Assembly (NCBI GenBank): GCA_002559145.1
Contig: NTXX01000082.1
Coordinates: forward strand, 1-45,756
From: Bacillus sp. AFS006103
GTDB taxonomy: Bacteria; Bacillota; Bacilli; Bacillales; Cytobacillaceae
Direction: 5' to 3'
DNA: 45,756 nucleotides
Made by a program: the position numbers and the translations under genes. Shown here in pieces: positions 1 to 7,948 of the stretch. The notes under the pieces were generated by a model. It saw nothing but the letters and a program-made list of their open reading frames with translations. It made no database searches and was not told where the DNA came from. Positions within the stretch are counted from its first letter, which is position 1. Every line of letters begins with the position of its first letter.

Positions 1-43
1 AACTTTTTGGGTTCAGATCATATCGGGCGGTTTTTGTTTTGGT

Positions 44-61
44 GGAATTCGTGAGAATTCC
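44..61. repeat. Perfect hairpin with GTGA tetraloop
   Basis: A 7-bp perfect inverted repeat (GGAATTC / GAATTCC) encloses the GNRA-type loop GTGA. A second hairpin of the same design lies at 472-491. No run of T follows on either strand, so it is not a standard terminator. Function unknown. Confidence 0.4.
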
Positions 62-153
62 CCCGCGAATGGTTGTGATTAAACCAGGATGAAAAGAGGA
101 TGACTCCGACAGGCGCGGGCACCATTGCCTTGGATTCTTCCTCTTTTTGTTTG

Positions 154-288
154 TTACTTATTCTTACTGTCTCTTGCGGATTGTTTCCGGGCCTTTTTAC
201 TTTGGGTCAGCTCCGCCCCAAATTCTGTATCGGCTGCTTTACTACTGCCTGTATGGGGCTGATTTCGATTGTTGTTACGGTTTGTCAT
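154..288 (-). CDS. Small acid-soluble spore protein-like peptide (44 aa)
   Basis: The reading frame encodes 44 residues, rich in Asn, Lys, Arg and Ser, starting MTNRNNNRNQ and carrying TEFGAEL followed by a basic KKARKQSARDSK tail. An AAAGGAG ribosome binding site sits 8 nt before the ATG, so the gene is probably real despite its size. The TEFGAE-x-RKQ pattern resembles the repeat unit of gamma-type SASPs; YfhD-like small spore proteins are an alternative. If a SASP, it would be made in the forespore as an amino acid reserve or spore component. That function is inferred from composition and motif only. No clear sporulation promoter was recognised. Confidence 0.6.
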   Translation of the reverse strand: MTNRNNNRNQPHTGSSKAADTEFGAELTQSKKARKQSARDSKNK

Positions 289-650
289 CGTGATCTCTCC
301 TTTGTTAAATTATTGGGAAGTTTCTCTGAAGTCACCTTTTGAAGTAACATCGGAAGTTTCGTTCCTTCCTAGCGACTATTTTATCCTGCCATTTTTCAAA
401 GGGTTTTATTCGATAAATAATAGGTCTATTTTCTGAACTTTATTGTTTAGAAGAAGAGCGTTCTAGCTAGGAGGAAATCGCGAGATTTCCTTATCCGTAT
501 CTAAGTTTGAAACACGTGAACGATTCAGTTGCGGTATCGAGGTTTTCTGAGACTGGGATTGATCCCGGAGCCGAGTTGAGGTCGCAACCGCACACGAGGT
601 ATAGGAAACGTAGATGGAGTTCATTTAAAAAAAAAGGATTTAAAGCCAAT
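289..650. other. Gene-free region with potential RNA structure
   Basis: No convincing gene is present. The stretch holds the GNRA-capped hairpin at 472-491 and, at 530-592, a long-range pairing (TGCGGT with ACCGCA) that encloses a GGG/CCC stem near 555-566. Frames open here on both strands lack ribosome binding sites and overlap the end of the neighbouring acetyltransferase. The segment ATGGAGTTCATTT plus A-run at 613-634 recurs at 11892-11914. Confidence 0.4.
472..491. repeat. Perfect hairpin with GCGA tetraloop
   Basis: AGGAAATC and GATTTCCT pair over 8 bp around GCGA, a GNRA tetraloop. It matches the design of the hairpin at 44-61. It has no adjacent poly-T, so termination is unlikely. 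It may be part of a structured intergenic RNA or a small dispersed repeat. Confidence 0.4.
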
Positions 651-1172
651 TCATACATACTTCTCCATTCGAATATCTGTCCACATTTGACCTTGCCAAT
701 AGGTAAATTGTTCAATCCGGCCGATTTCTTTGTACCCGAGTTTCTGATAGAGCTTTTGTGCCTGGTGGTTAAATTCAAACACGCCTAATTCGACACGGTG
801 AAGCCCCTGCTTCTTTATTTGTTCCTCTATATAGCGGATGGCTGTATACCCAATCCCGTGGCCGCGCCCTTCTGCCTCACCAATTGTGATTCCAATCCAT
901 GCGGTCCCTGGTTCTTTTTTGAAAAGATAGGGCGGATTGATGACATAGTTCATTTCCCCGATCAACTGGTCATTGTGATAGATCAGATACATATGATGGT
1001 CTTCCAGGCGCTTGGTTAAGTCCTCCAAGGACATGTTTTCCCGCCGGTCCAGCTCGGCTTGGTTATGGCTGGGGCGAGTAAATGGTATGATCGTTTGGTC
1101 GTTATCCCAGCGATTTAACGCCTCTAATATGCTAGAATTGGGTTCCGTTAATTTGATAAAATTCGTATTCAT
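651..1172 (-). CDS. GNAT family N-acetyltransferase
   Basis: A 173-residue single-domain GCN5-related acetyltransferase. The acetyl-CoA pyrophosphate loop is visible near residues 98-105 (GEAEGRGHGIG, following the strand AWIGITIG), with the C-terminal part containing the typical NxxAxxLYxKLGYKEIGR segment. The ATG is preceded by AGGAGG at good spacing. Length and motifs fit RimJ/RimL-type or small-molecule acetyltransferases, which transfer acetyl from acetyl-CoA to an amine; the substrate cannot be read from the sequence. It appears monocistronic. A short sequence upstream (1207-1240) resembles one near the second GNAT gene at 10740. Confidence 0.9.
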   Translation of the reverse strand: MNTNFIKLTEPNSSILEALNRWDNDQTIIPFTRPSHNQAELDRRENMSLEDLTKRLEDHHMYLIYHNDQLIGEMNYVINPPYLFKKEPGTAWIGITIGEAEGRGHGIGYTAIRYIEEQIKKQGLHRVELGVFEFNHQAQKLYQKLGYKEIGRIEQFTYWQGQMWTDIRMEKYV

Positions 1173-1243
1173 TGCGGGCTCCTCCTATGGTATCCACTAT
1201 CTTCCTTTTAGAATACATGATGTCATTTGACTTGGGTAGGGAC

Positions 1244-1292
1244 TATCTGCCACTTTGAGGATTTATCTGCCACTTTCGGCATTTTATCGGCC
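1244..1292 (+). repeat. Phased short-word array, 3 x TATC(T/G)GCC
   Basis: TATCTGCC occurs at 1244 and 1264 and TATCGGCC at 1285, with spacings of 20 and 21 bp. A two-copy relative lies at 6296-6324. It appears to be a short member of the helically phased intergenic arrays in this window and sits upstream of the leftward GNAT gene. Confidence 0.6.
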
Positions 1293-1338
1293 AAAACACG
1301 GCGGAGGATGTTATGATTTTGAATATAAATAATGGCGT

Positions 1339-1372
1339 AAAAAAAAAGCGAAACATTAAGGTTTCGCCCTTT
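1339..1372 (-). terminator. Intrinsic terminator of the 60-aa membrane peptide gene
   Basis: A 7-bp stem (GCGAAAC/GTTTCGC) is followed on the minus strand by nine T. The stop codon of the gene lies in the loop. A T-run on the other side could make it bidirectional. Confidence 0.8.
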
Positions 1373-1538
1373 TTATCATAGTGGCTATAAAAAGAAATAC
1401 CCACGAAATAAGTTGAGTTCCAAAAATCGACGTAATAATTCTTCTATGTTCGAAAGAGTTTTTCCTAACAAAGTATAAAACGAAGGCAGCTGCAAAAGTA
1501 CCAGAAATTAAATGCATTAGTACCATAAATCTCTTCAT
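1356..1538 (-). CDS. Small two-TM membrane protein (60 aa), unknown function
   Basis: The product has two hydrophobic segments (about residues 5-23 and 36-54) separated by a charged loop (RKNSFEHRR) and ends with a basic tail (KRAKP). A ribosome binding site (AAAGGTGGTGA) precedes the ATG, and a strong intrinsic terminator overlaps the stop codon, so this is probably an independent expressed gene. I do not recognise the family. Confidence 0.65.
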   Translation of the reverse strand: MKRFMVLMHLISGTFAAAFVLYFVRKNSFEHRRIITSIFGTQLISWVFLFIATMIKRAKP

Positions 1539-1666
1539 GTAATCACCACCTTTTTTGCAGGACTGAGTCTTGGATTAGTATTTGCAAATTCAGTTATGAT
1601 ATCCATAGAAAAAGCTTGTCGATAAGCAATTTACTCTAAATAAATCATTATTTAATAGGAAAAATG

Positions 1667-2779
1667 TTATTTTACGCTAAAGTTTAAACGGATAAATTTG
1701 TTTCGTATGTAAGCGATGAACAATAACATGACCGGAATAATAATTTGAAAAGGTAAGTGTATATATAATGGAATTATTTCCGCACCCTCTTTTATAAGTT
1801 CCGAGTAATTAGAAGCAACTGTTATTGATGTAAATAAGATAATAACTCCAATAGGAAAACTGAGTTTTTGATAGGATTTTAATTGGAAGAGCTCGGCGGT
1901 TCCTGAAACAGCTGCATAAAAATAGAGTGTTATTTTAAAAAAACCTCCAATCACAAGGTAAAGCATAAATAATACATCTAGCCGCTCAATAAAATCGGCA
2001 ATTTGAATTCTCCCAACAGTGCTTAATAGTGGAAATGGGGTGCGAACCATTAATTCCACTCCTAAAACAGCAATATTCACAACCACCGTGATGATAATAT
2101 TAATACCGCTTAATATTATCCCACCCATACAAATTTTCCTCGCCTTTTTTTGATCATCTAAATAAGGGAGCAACATTGTAAATACAACCATTTCTCCAAA
2201 AGGAAAATAAATGGTTTGTCTACCTACAATATTTAGCACTGGTTTCCACCCGTTTTCAAGTAACGGGCGAAGATTACTTAAGTGGATTAAACCAGAGAGG
2301 ACAATTAAAAAGCTGCCTATTATGGCCACGAAATATATGATAATAAAGAATAGCTCACCGACTCTTGCTATTACCTCAACCCCCTTATGGATGGCATAGA
2401 TAATTGTAAGGATCATCAAGCAATTAATAATAAATAAAGGAGTGCTTGTATAAATCGTTGTGACTAATAGTTCCCCAAAGTCACGCAATATCCTTGATGC
2501 TTGATAAATAAAATAAACGATATATAAAAAGCCAATAACACTTCCGATCCGATTTCCGGTTATTCTTTGAACATACATCGTAAAAGTTATCTCTGGGTAA
2601 AACAGAAACAGACGATGGTACACAAGGAAGAGTACTAGACCCAAAATGAGCCCGAGTAAAACTGCAATCCAAGCATCTTGTTTCGCCTCTGCTCCTAGTC
2701 CAAATAAAATAGCACTTCCCATTTCAAACAATGTCACGAGCACAAACAGTTGGTAGCCACTTATCTTTGCCTTTACCAT
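1667..2779 (-). CDS. GerAB/ArcD-type spore germination permease
   Basis: A 370-residue integral membrane protein with about ten hydrophobic segments and the layout of the GerB subunit of nutrient germinant receptors (spore germination family within the APC superfamily). The N-terminal ISGYQLFVLVTLFEMGSAIL and the central FPFGEMVVFTMLLPY segments are typical. In known systems the B subunit acts with an A membrane subunit and a C lipoprotein in the spore inner membrane, taking part in sensing small germinants. Here no gerA- or gerC-type gene is adjacent, so it is an orphan B subunit. A purine-rich RBS precedes the ATG. Confidence 0.9.
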   Translation of the reverse strand: MVKAKISGYQLFVLVTLFEMGSAILFGLGAEAKQDAWIAVLLGLILGLVLFLVYHRLFLFYPEITFTMYVQRITGNRIGSVIGFLYIVYFIYQASRILRDFGELLVTTIYTSTPLFIINCLMILTIIYAIHKGVEVIARVGELFFIIIYFVAIIGSFLIVLSGLIHLSNLRPLLENGWKPVLNIVGRQTIYFPFGEMVVFTMLLPYLDDQKKARKICMGGIILSGINIIITVVVNIAVLGVELMVRTPFPLLSTVGRIQIADFIERLDVLFMLYLVIGGFFKITLYFYAAVSGTAELFQLKSYQKLSFPIGVIILFTSITVASNYSELIKEGAEIIPLYIHLPFQIIIPVMLLFIAYIRNKFIRLNFSVK

Positions 2780-3049
2780 GTCTAGACCCCTTCATTAAAC
2801 GCCCATAAGACAGAATGACTTTTCCGTATGTAGTCTCCGTTTTTATATATTGTCTTAGAAGTATTCCTAAATTATCCATTAAAAATAAGGATATTTCCCC
2901 CTTATGTCATGGAAGTGGGGATCTTGCTAGATTTCATGCTTATTTAAGTAACGGCTACAGTTCTTTTTCTTTTTGTGCTAATTGGTCAGTTTTGTTGAAT
3001 AAGGACATAATAAGGGGAAAATGATCATTACAATTTGAAGAGGTGTTAT

Positions 3050-3213
3050 ATGAAGCGATTTATTTTAGGCATATTTATCTTAACTTCTTTCATTTATCCA
3101 ATACAATCTAAGGCAGCAACTTTTCCTTAATTTATCAGCCAAAAAATAGCCCTCAAGATTGTTCGGAAACAATTCTAGGAGGGCTCAATGAATATATCAA
3201 AAGGGGGTCTTGA
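3050..3213 (+). pseudogene. Broken secreted protein gene, possibly DUF3888
   Basis: An RBS (GAAGAGGTG) and ATG at 3050 start a 26-residue frame that is a clear signal peptide (MKRFILGIFILTSF...KAATFP) and stops at 3128. In the next frame the sequence continues as coherent protein (FSLIYQPKNSPQDCSETI, LGGLNEYIKRGS) until 3211. A signal peptide followed by an xQPK...C...L..YI segment resembles small DUF3888 proteins. A frameshift near 3118-3128 and an early stop make it a relic. The same DNA holds the hairpin of a leftward terminator, so the resemblance may be partly fortuitous. Confidence 0.4.
3141..3192 (-). terminator. Leftward intrinsic terminator
   Basis: AGCCCTC pairs with GAGGGCT and an inner ATTGTT with AACAAT. 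On the minus strand the hairpin is followed by ATTTTTT. It is about 170 bp beyond the metE stop codon and is the best candidate for the end of the metE transcript. Confidence 0.6.
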
Positions 3214-3297
3214 AAAGGACTATCCTAACAATAGCTCATGATTCTTAATTCATTCTTAACTTCTTATTAGTTGGAACTTTTTAAATAGTAACTTCAC

Positions 3298-3351
3298 TCA
3301 ATCGGCGTCAAGTTGTTTTTCCATCCGTGTTTTACTTTTGATATATATCAC
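3298..3351 (-). pseudogene. Relic of a DUF3231 gene 3' end
   Basis: The minus strand reads VIYIKSKTRMEKQLDAD-stop here. This matches the C-terminus of the intact DUF3231 protein encoded at 6431-7426 (VISYNI...MEKQPEAD-stop), and the DNA similarity continues past the stop codon (GAAGTTACTAT). The copy has small indels and no upstream coding region. It is a leftover of a second DUF3231 gene, now 14 bp beyond the metE stop. Confidence 0.5.
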
Positions 3352-3364
3352 CTTGGCTTTTGCA

Positions 3365-5656
3365 TTAAACGGTTTGCTGTTGCAATAGGCGAAGTTTCCG
3401 GGTGGCCGCTACCATGTTTTTTAACGAGGCAATGGTTTCTTCTTCCTGACGCGTTTTTAAACCGCAATCTGGATTTACCCAGAACTGATCTTTTGAAATA
3501 ACTTCTAAACTATCGTTTAAAATCGCATCGATTTCTTCTTCACTTGGTACTCGCGGGCTATGGATATCATATACTCCTAACCCTATTCCAAGTTCATATG
3601 GATTTTGTTTCAGCGATTGAATCAGTTCCCCATGACTTCTAGACGTTTCAATCGAAATCACATCTGCGTCAAGGGCACGAATCGGTTCAATAAAGTCGTT
3701 AAACTCGCAATAGCACATATGTGTATGAATTTGTGTTTCATTCTTCACACTTGAAGTCGCTAACTTAAAGGCATTGACTCCCCATGCCAAATAGTCCGCC
3801 CAGTTTTCTTTCCGTAAAGGCAATCCTTCACGTAATGCCGGTTCATCCACTTGAATAATGGAAATGCCTGCATCTTCTAACGCTTGAATTTCTTCTCTTA
3901 GTGCTAAAGCTAGTTGGTTGGCGACTTGTTCACGTGAAATATCATCACGGACAAACGACCAATTTAAGATGGTAACAGGACCTGTTAACATCCCTTTCAC
4001 ATACTTTGACGTTAATTGCTGTGCTGCTTCAACCTCTTTCACTGTCATTGGTGCTGTCCACTCGACGTCACCATAAATAATGGGTGGTTTTACGCAGCGT
4101 GACCCATAGGATACAACCCAGGCTTTTTCTGTAAAAGCAAAGCCTTCTAGCTTTTCTCCAAAGTACTCAACCATGTCTGTACGCTCAAATTCACCATGTA
4201 CTAAAACGTCCAGTCCAATTTCTTCCTGAATTTGTATCCAACGGGCTGTTTCACTTTTTAGAAATGCTGAATATTCTGCTTCGGTCATTTCTTTTTTACG
4301 CCATGCTGTACGTGTACGTTTTACTTGATCGGACTGAGGGAAGCTGCCAATTGTTGTGGCTGGATAATCTGGTAACTTTAATGCCTCTTTCTGGACAGGC
4401 TGACGTTCTTTAAACGTCATTGGACGGGCAAAATGTTCTGGTGTTACTTGTGATACAAGCTCCTTCACACGCGCATTCTTCCTCGTCTTATGTTGCGCTA
4501 AGGCTTGGATCGCCATCATACTTTGTGACACGCTCTTATTTCCAGCCCATGCCTCGTCACGAATATAGGATGTGATATATGTTAACTCAACGATTTTCTC
4601 ATCGGCAAATGACAGTGCGTCTTTTAAGATGGCATCTAGATGCGTTTCCGACTTTGTCGTCACAGGGACATGCTGTAAACTGCATGAAGACTGAATCCAC
4701 GCTTCTTTTACACCGCTTAGGGATAAAACAGCTTTCGTATGGGTTGCTTTTTCAGACAAATTCGCCCGCCATATATCACGTCCATTGACCACACCAATCC
4801 CTAATACTTTATCTTGCGGGAAGCCGTGTTTACGAAGGGAAACCATATTCTCTTCGGCACCATGAATGAAATCCAGACCAATTCCGGCAACCGGTAATTG
4901 AGAAAGTTCTTCATAAGCGGATAATCCTTCAAAATAGGTTTGTAACATAATTTGTGCACCTGGTACTTCTGCTGCTAATTGTTTGTAAATAACTTGGACT
5001 AATTTTACATCATCTGCTGTAAGTGATCGAACTAGGGCTGGTTCTTCCACTTGAATCCAACTTGCCCCTGCATCGACAAGCTGCTGGAATACTTGTGCAT
5101 AGAGCGGGATGAGTTTTAAAATAAAAAATGCTTTCGTTTTTGCATCATATCCTTTTGATAGTTTCACAAACGTATAAGGACCAATAATTGTCGGCTTTGT
5201 GTTCACACCTAATTCTTCTTTGGCTTCTGTAAAATAATCTAACAGGTAGTTTTTCGTTAAATGTAAGGACTGGCCTTCATATTCAGGGACGATGTAGTGA
5301 TAGTTTGTGTTAAACCACTTGGTCATTTCACAAGCGACCACATCCTTTGCCCCACGCGCCATTGCGTAATAGGTGGTTAGGTCGACTTCTTCACCTGTCC
5401 ACTGATAACGATTTGGAATCAGTCCGAACATTGTCGCAAGATCAAGCATCCGGTCATAGAAGGTAAAATCCCCAACGGTTAATAATTCTAAGCCTAAGGA
5501 CTGCTGGCGCTTCAAATGATTCAAGCGAATCGTTTTCATTTCGGCAATAAATTGCTCTTCTGATTTCGCCCCCTTCCAAAAAGATTCGACACAACGTTTC
5601 CACTCGCGATTTTCCCCTATGTACGGGTAACCAATGCTTGTACTGACTAAATTCAT
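3365..5656 (-). CDS. metE: Cobalamin-independent methionine synthase
   Basis: A 763-residue protein, the normal length for MetE (5-methyltetrahydropteroyltri-glutamate:homocysteine methyltransferase), which makes methionine in the cytoplasm without B12. The N-terminal half carries IGYPYIGENREWK. The C-terminal catalytic half shows the start motif PATTIGSFPQS, the zinc ligands in HTHMCYCEF and VNPDCGLKTR, and the substrate-binding segments IQVDEPALREGL and SIETSRS. The start ATG follows an AGGAGG site. The gene is monocistronic and sits behind a cobalamin riboswitch, which would shut it off when B12 is present, implying that a B12-dependent synthase exists elsewhere in the genome. Confidence 0.97.
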   Translation of the reverse strand: MNLVSTSIGYPYIGENREWKRCVESFWKGAKSEEQFIAEMKTIRLNHLKRQQSLGLELLTVGDFTFYDRMLDLATMFGLIPNRYQWTGEEVDLTTYYAMARGAKDVVACEMTKWFNTNYHYIVPEYEGQSLHLTKNYLLDYFTEAKEELGVNTKPTIIGPYTFVKLSKGYDAKTKAFFILKLIPLYAQVFQQLVDAGASWIQVEEPALVRSLTADDVKLVQVIYKQLAAEVPGAQIMLQTYFEGLSAYEELSQLPVAGIGLDFIHGAEENMVSLRKHGFPQDKVLGIGVVNGRDIWRANLSEKATHTKAVLSLSGVKEAWIQSSCSLQHVPVTTKSETHLDAILKDALSFADEKIVELTYITSYIRDEAWAGNKSVSQSMMAIQALAQHKTRKNARVKELVSQVTPEHFARPMTFKERQPVQKEALKLPDYPATTIGSFPQSDQVKRTRTAWRKKEMTEAEYSAFLKSETARWIQIQEEIGLDVLVHGEFERTDMVEYFGEKLEGFAFTEKAWVVSYGSRCVKPPIIYGDVEWTAPMTVKEVEAAQQLTSKYVKGMLTGPVTILNWSFVRDDISREQVANQLALALREEIQALEDAGISIIQVDEPALREGLPLRKENWADYLAWGVNAFKLATSSVKNETQIHTHMCYCEFNDFIEPIRALDADVISIETSRSHGELIQSLKQNPYELGIGLGVYDIHSPRVPSEEEIDAILNDSLEVISKDQFWVNPDCGLKTRQEEETIASLKNMVAATRKLRLLQQQTV

Positions 5657-5694
5657 GTTTCATTCCTCCTTTTTTAAACTACATTTTCCAAATA

Positions 5695-5728
5695 CGAAAA
5701 AGCCATCTCCAAAATGGAAATGGCTCTA
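5695..5728 (-). terminator. Leader terminator of the metE riboswitch
   Basis: AGCCAT pairs with ATGGCT around a short loop, followed by a T-run on the minus strand, between the cobalamin aptamer and the metE RBS. It is the likely expression platform: termination when B12 is bound. Confidence 0.8.
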
Positions 5729-5839
5729 CAATCAAGTTATAGATATGCTAATAAAAACTTGCATAAACATCACTGCTCATAACTCGTTTGTCGTACAAAT
5801 GACTGTCACCACCTATTTCCACGTAGGTATTTGGTGTGT

Positions 5840-6015
5840 ACTAGAATTTGGCAGGTCTCCTGGCTTATCATCATGGCTCCTCACACCTTCCCATCCTAAG
5901 ACAGTGGTATTTGTGATTCGCTCCGATTTACAGTTGCGGGACAGCGACGGAATTACACCGTTCTTCCCTATTAAGCCAAGCCGTAGCTTGGCACCAATTC
6001 TTACACGATATGTAA
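5840..6015 (-). promoter_or_regulatory. Cobalamin riboswitch upstream of metE
   Basis: The minus strand contains the conserved B12 box (AAGCCAGGAGACCTGCC, about 5849-5866) and the upstream core GGGAA...GGTG...AATTCC...GCTGTCCCGCAACTGTAA (about 5935-5970), plus further helices. These are diagnostic of the adenosylcobalamin-class aptamer. With the terminator at 5695-5728 it should block metE transcription at high B12. Confidence 0.95.
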
Positions 6016-6024
6016 TTTTCACTT

Positions 6025-6053
6025 ACTATAACATATCCATCGTATCGTGTACA
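6025..6053 (-). promoter_or_regulatory. Sigma-A promoter of metE leader
   Basis: On the minus strand, TGTACA (-35, 6053-6048) and TATAGT (-10, 6030-6025) are separated by exactly 17 bp, just upstream of the riboswitch aptamer. Confidence 0.7.
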
Positions 6054-6149
6054 TAATTTTCTGAAGAGTTGGAATAAGTTAGCTTTTTTTATGACTGCTG
6101 GGCCTAGATTTACTTGTTTTCAGTTGGGGAGTCCTCTGTAGTTGCGAGG

Positions 6150-6262
6150 ATTCCGCCAAGTTGGAATGGAATTCCGCCAACTCATGGTGTGATTCCGCCA
6201 GTTCTTGATTTTATTCCGCCAAACTGTGGCATGATTCCGCCAACTTGGATGACTATTCCGCC
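6150..6262 (+). repeat. Phased array, 6 x TTCCGCC at 21 bp
   Basis: TTCCGCC starts at 6151, 6172, 6193, 6214, 6235 and 6256: five consecutive spacings of exactly 21 bp. Units are followed by variable 14-bp segments, then a T-rich tail (CTTTTAAGTTACC). It lies between the metE promoter and the DUF3231 terminator. Minus-strand translation gives WRN every seventh residue, but without a start or RBS. Confidence 0.95.
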
Positions 6263-6295
6263 AAACCGCTTTTAAGTTACCTGTTTTTAGGTTTA

Positions 6296-6324
6296 TATCT
6301 GCCCCTTTCGGCAATTTATCAGCC
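6296..6324 (+). repeat. Phased pair TATCTGCC / TATCAGCC
   Basis: Two related 8-mers are 21 bp apart (6296 and 6317), 34 bp beyond the TTCCGCC array. The words match those at 1244-1292 and are close to ATCAGCG at 34084. Confidence 0.5.
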
Positions 6325-6340
6325 AGTTGCCAAACCCATT

Positions 6341-6370
6341 AAAAAATCCAGGCGTTTAAGCCTGGATCAG
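6341..6370 (-). terminator. Terminator of the DUF3231 gene
   Basis: ATCCAGGC/GCCTGGAT stem followed on the minus strand by T-run, about 60 bp after the DUF3231 stop. Near copies of the sequence occur at 11282 and 16790. Confidence 0.85.
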
Positions 6371-6430
6371 GTCATTGTCATTCCCTTTTAAGAGAGCCGA
6401 AAGTCAAACCGGACAGGATAGTAACTTCCG

Positions 6431-7426
6431 TTAATCGGCTTCAGGTTGTTTTTCCATCCATCCATGTTTCACCATAATGTTGTAAGAAATTACACCTGCC
6501 TCCATTGCATGGGTAAAAACTTTACTATAGTTTACGATGATATCCGATCGTAAGCTGGAACCTAGGGATGCACCATAATAAGTCAGAGCCGCATTGACTA
6601 AAAAACCTGCGTGAAACATGATCAATTTGTCGGAAAATGGACTTACAGTCGAATCTGTAATCTCGTTATCCCACTTCTTAGGTATTGGTAGTTGTTCCTG
6701 TTGTAATAGCGCGTCAAAGCTTTCCGCATCTTTTCCTGCTAATTTAACATTTTTCAACAAGAAGTTACGAACATCTTCACGGACCGCCACCTGACTAAAG
6801 GCCAAGCTTAACGAACTGACAAATCCAGTTTTCGTTGAATTAAAGAAAAGGGTGCTGATTTCCGAACTATTTAGTGGTCTTTTGTCTCCTATTAAATTAG
6901 AAATGAAGCCTGGTGATTCCACAAACTTCGTCCCATGAGGGGAGGGAATAGAAGGGACACTTATATACTTTGGCTGGTTTTTAGCCAATGCCACTATATT
7001 TCGGAATAATTCTTTTGCTGAAACCAGACATTCTGAAAAATAATTTTGAATATCCGGCCGTTCGCAGTTGGTAAAAGCTAAGCTATAACCTGTAATCCCA
7101 TGTATAGTCATAATATAGGAGTAAAATAGGAGAAATTGGTCAGAAAACAGACGAGGGGCATTCACATTCACGTCATTGTCTGTAAATCCTAGTGGGATTT
7201 GGAAATTAGCACGAGTTAAGAATTCGGTGATTTTCGTAATATGGCTCTCAGACAACTGTAATGCGTTTTCTAAAATAGGTTTGATCTCTTTGTTTTCAAC
7301 AATGTGAAGAAAATATTTAAAAATACATATGGCCATACTATCACCCGAATACTGAAGCCAAAGGGCTGAAACCTCTGCAGCAGTTAAGCTATTGGTGTTG
7401 GTCTTTGATTTCCTGAAAATCCCCAT
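6431..7426 (-). CDS. DUF3231 family protein
   Basis: A 331-residue protein made of two similar halves of the DUF3231 fold. The first half has LTAAEVSALWLQYSGDSMAICIFKYFLHI, the second LNSSEISTLFFNSTKTGFVSSLSLAFSQVA; both are followed by acidic or aromatic helices, a layout like ferritin-type four-helix bundles. Function of the family is unknown; it is common in Bacillaceae. The ATG has an AGGGGGCG RBS and lies 20 bp after the CBO0543-like gene, so the two are likely cotranscribed. A relic of another copy is at 3298-3351. Confidence 0.9.
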   Translation of the reverse strand: MGIFRKSKTNTNSLTAAEVSALWLQYSGDSMAICIFKYFLHIVENKEIKPILENALQLSESHITKITEFLTRANFQIPLGFTDNDVNVNAPRLFSDQFLLFYSYIMTIHGITGYSLAFTNCERPDIQNYFSECLVSAKELFRNIVALAKNQPKYISVPSIPSPHGTKFVESPGFISNLIGDKRPLNSSEISTLFFNSTKTGFVSSLSLAFSQVAVREDVRNFLLKNVKLAGKDAESFDALLQQEQLPIPKKWDNEITDSTVSPFSDKLIMFHAGFLVNAALTYYGASLGSSLRSDIIVNYSKVFTHAMEAGVISYNIMVKHGWMEKQPEAD

Positions 7427-7446
7427 TGGATGCGCCCCCTACTTAC

Positions 7447-7887
7447 TCATTTTCTATTCTTAATTACCTTGTTAAAAAACCAATCCAAGGCAATATAGGC
7501 TGCGAAATAAACTGGAATCGAGTACCAAATCTTCCATTGATGATGTTTCATGTACCCTATTTTTGCTAGTAGGAATTCCATCAAAAATGATAGCGCTGTC
7601 CAGATCATAATATAAAGCAGGTGCAGTTTTTCCTTTTTGAAGTTTAAATATAAAACAGCCATTAATGATGGAACAAGTGAAACCAGGACCCAATCCGTGT
7701 ATTCCACTTTCTTCGTTGGGCCAAAATCCAACCAATCTAATTTAACCCCAATCAAGATATGTGAAACCCAAGCACAATAGCCTACAATTAGAAAGGTTAT
7801 GATATCTTCTCTCCATGTTAATCTTTTTGGCATTAAAAGTGTTGCAAGCAACAGTAAGCCGATCATGCCCAGACAAAGTACAAGCAC
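7447..7887 (-). CDS. CBO0543-like small integral membrane protein
   Basis: A 146-residue protein with about five hydrophobic segments. The C-terminal GYMKHHQWKIWYSIPVYFAAY segment resembles the end of CBO0543-family membrane proteins, of unknown function, which are often found with DUF3231 or YhfC genes in Bacillaceae. The start is GTG behind GGGGGGAATA. It is between the YhfC-like gene (61 bp upstream) and the DUF3231 gene (20 bp downstream), probably in one leftward unit. The family assignment rests on pattern only. Confidence 0.65.
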   Translation of the reverse strand: MLVLCLGMIGLLLLATLLMPKRLTWREDIITFLIVGYCAWVSHILIGVKLDWLDFGPTKKVEYTDWVLVSLVPSLMAVLYLNFKKEKLHLLYIMIWTALSFLMEFLLAKIGYMKHHQWKIWYSIPVYFAAYIALDWFFNKVIKNRK

Positions 7888-7948
7888 TATTCCCCCCGTA
7901 TATGACTAAACTTCAAGTTATTTTTTGCAAAAAATTGAAATTTAAACT

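Noticed and set aside
500..620. tRNA or known riboswitch
   Set aside because: No cloverleaf, T-loop or known aptamer core could be recognised.
2815..3024. 69-aa rightward frame upstream of the relic genes
   Set aside because: No RBS and no recognisable domain.
6150..6262. CRISPR array
   Set aside because: Repeats are only 7-10 bp and spacers 14 bp, no leader and no cas genes in the window.
6120..6314. Open frame with WRN every 7 residues over a phased array
   Set aside because: No RBS, and equivalent frames over the other arrays are in different strands and phases; the 21-bp period simply keeps a frame open.
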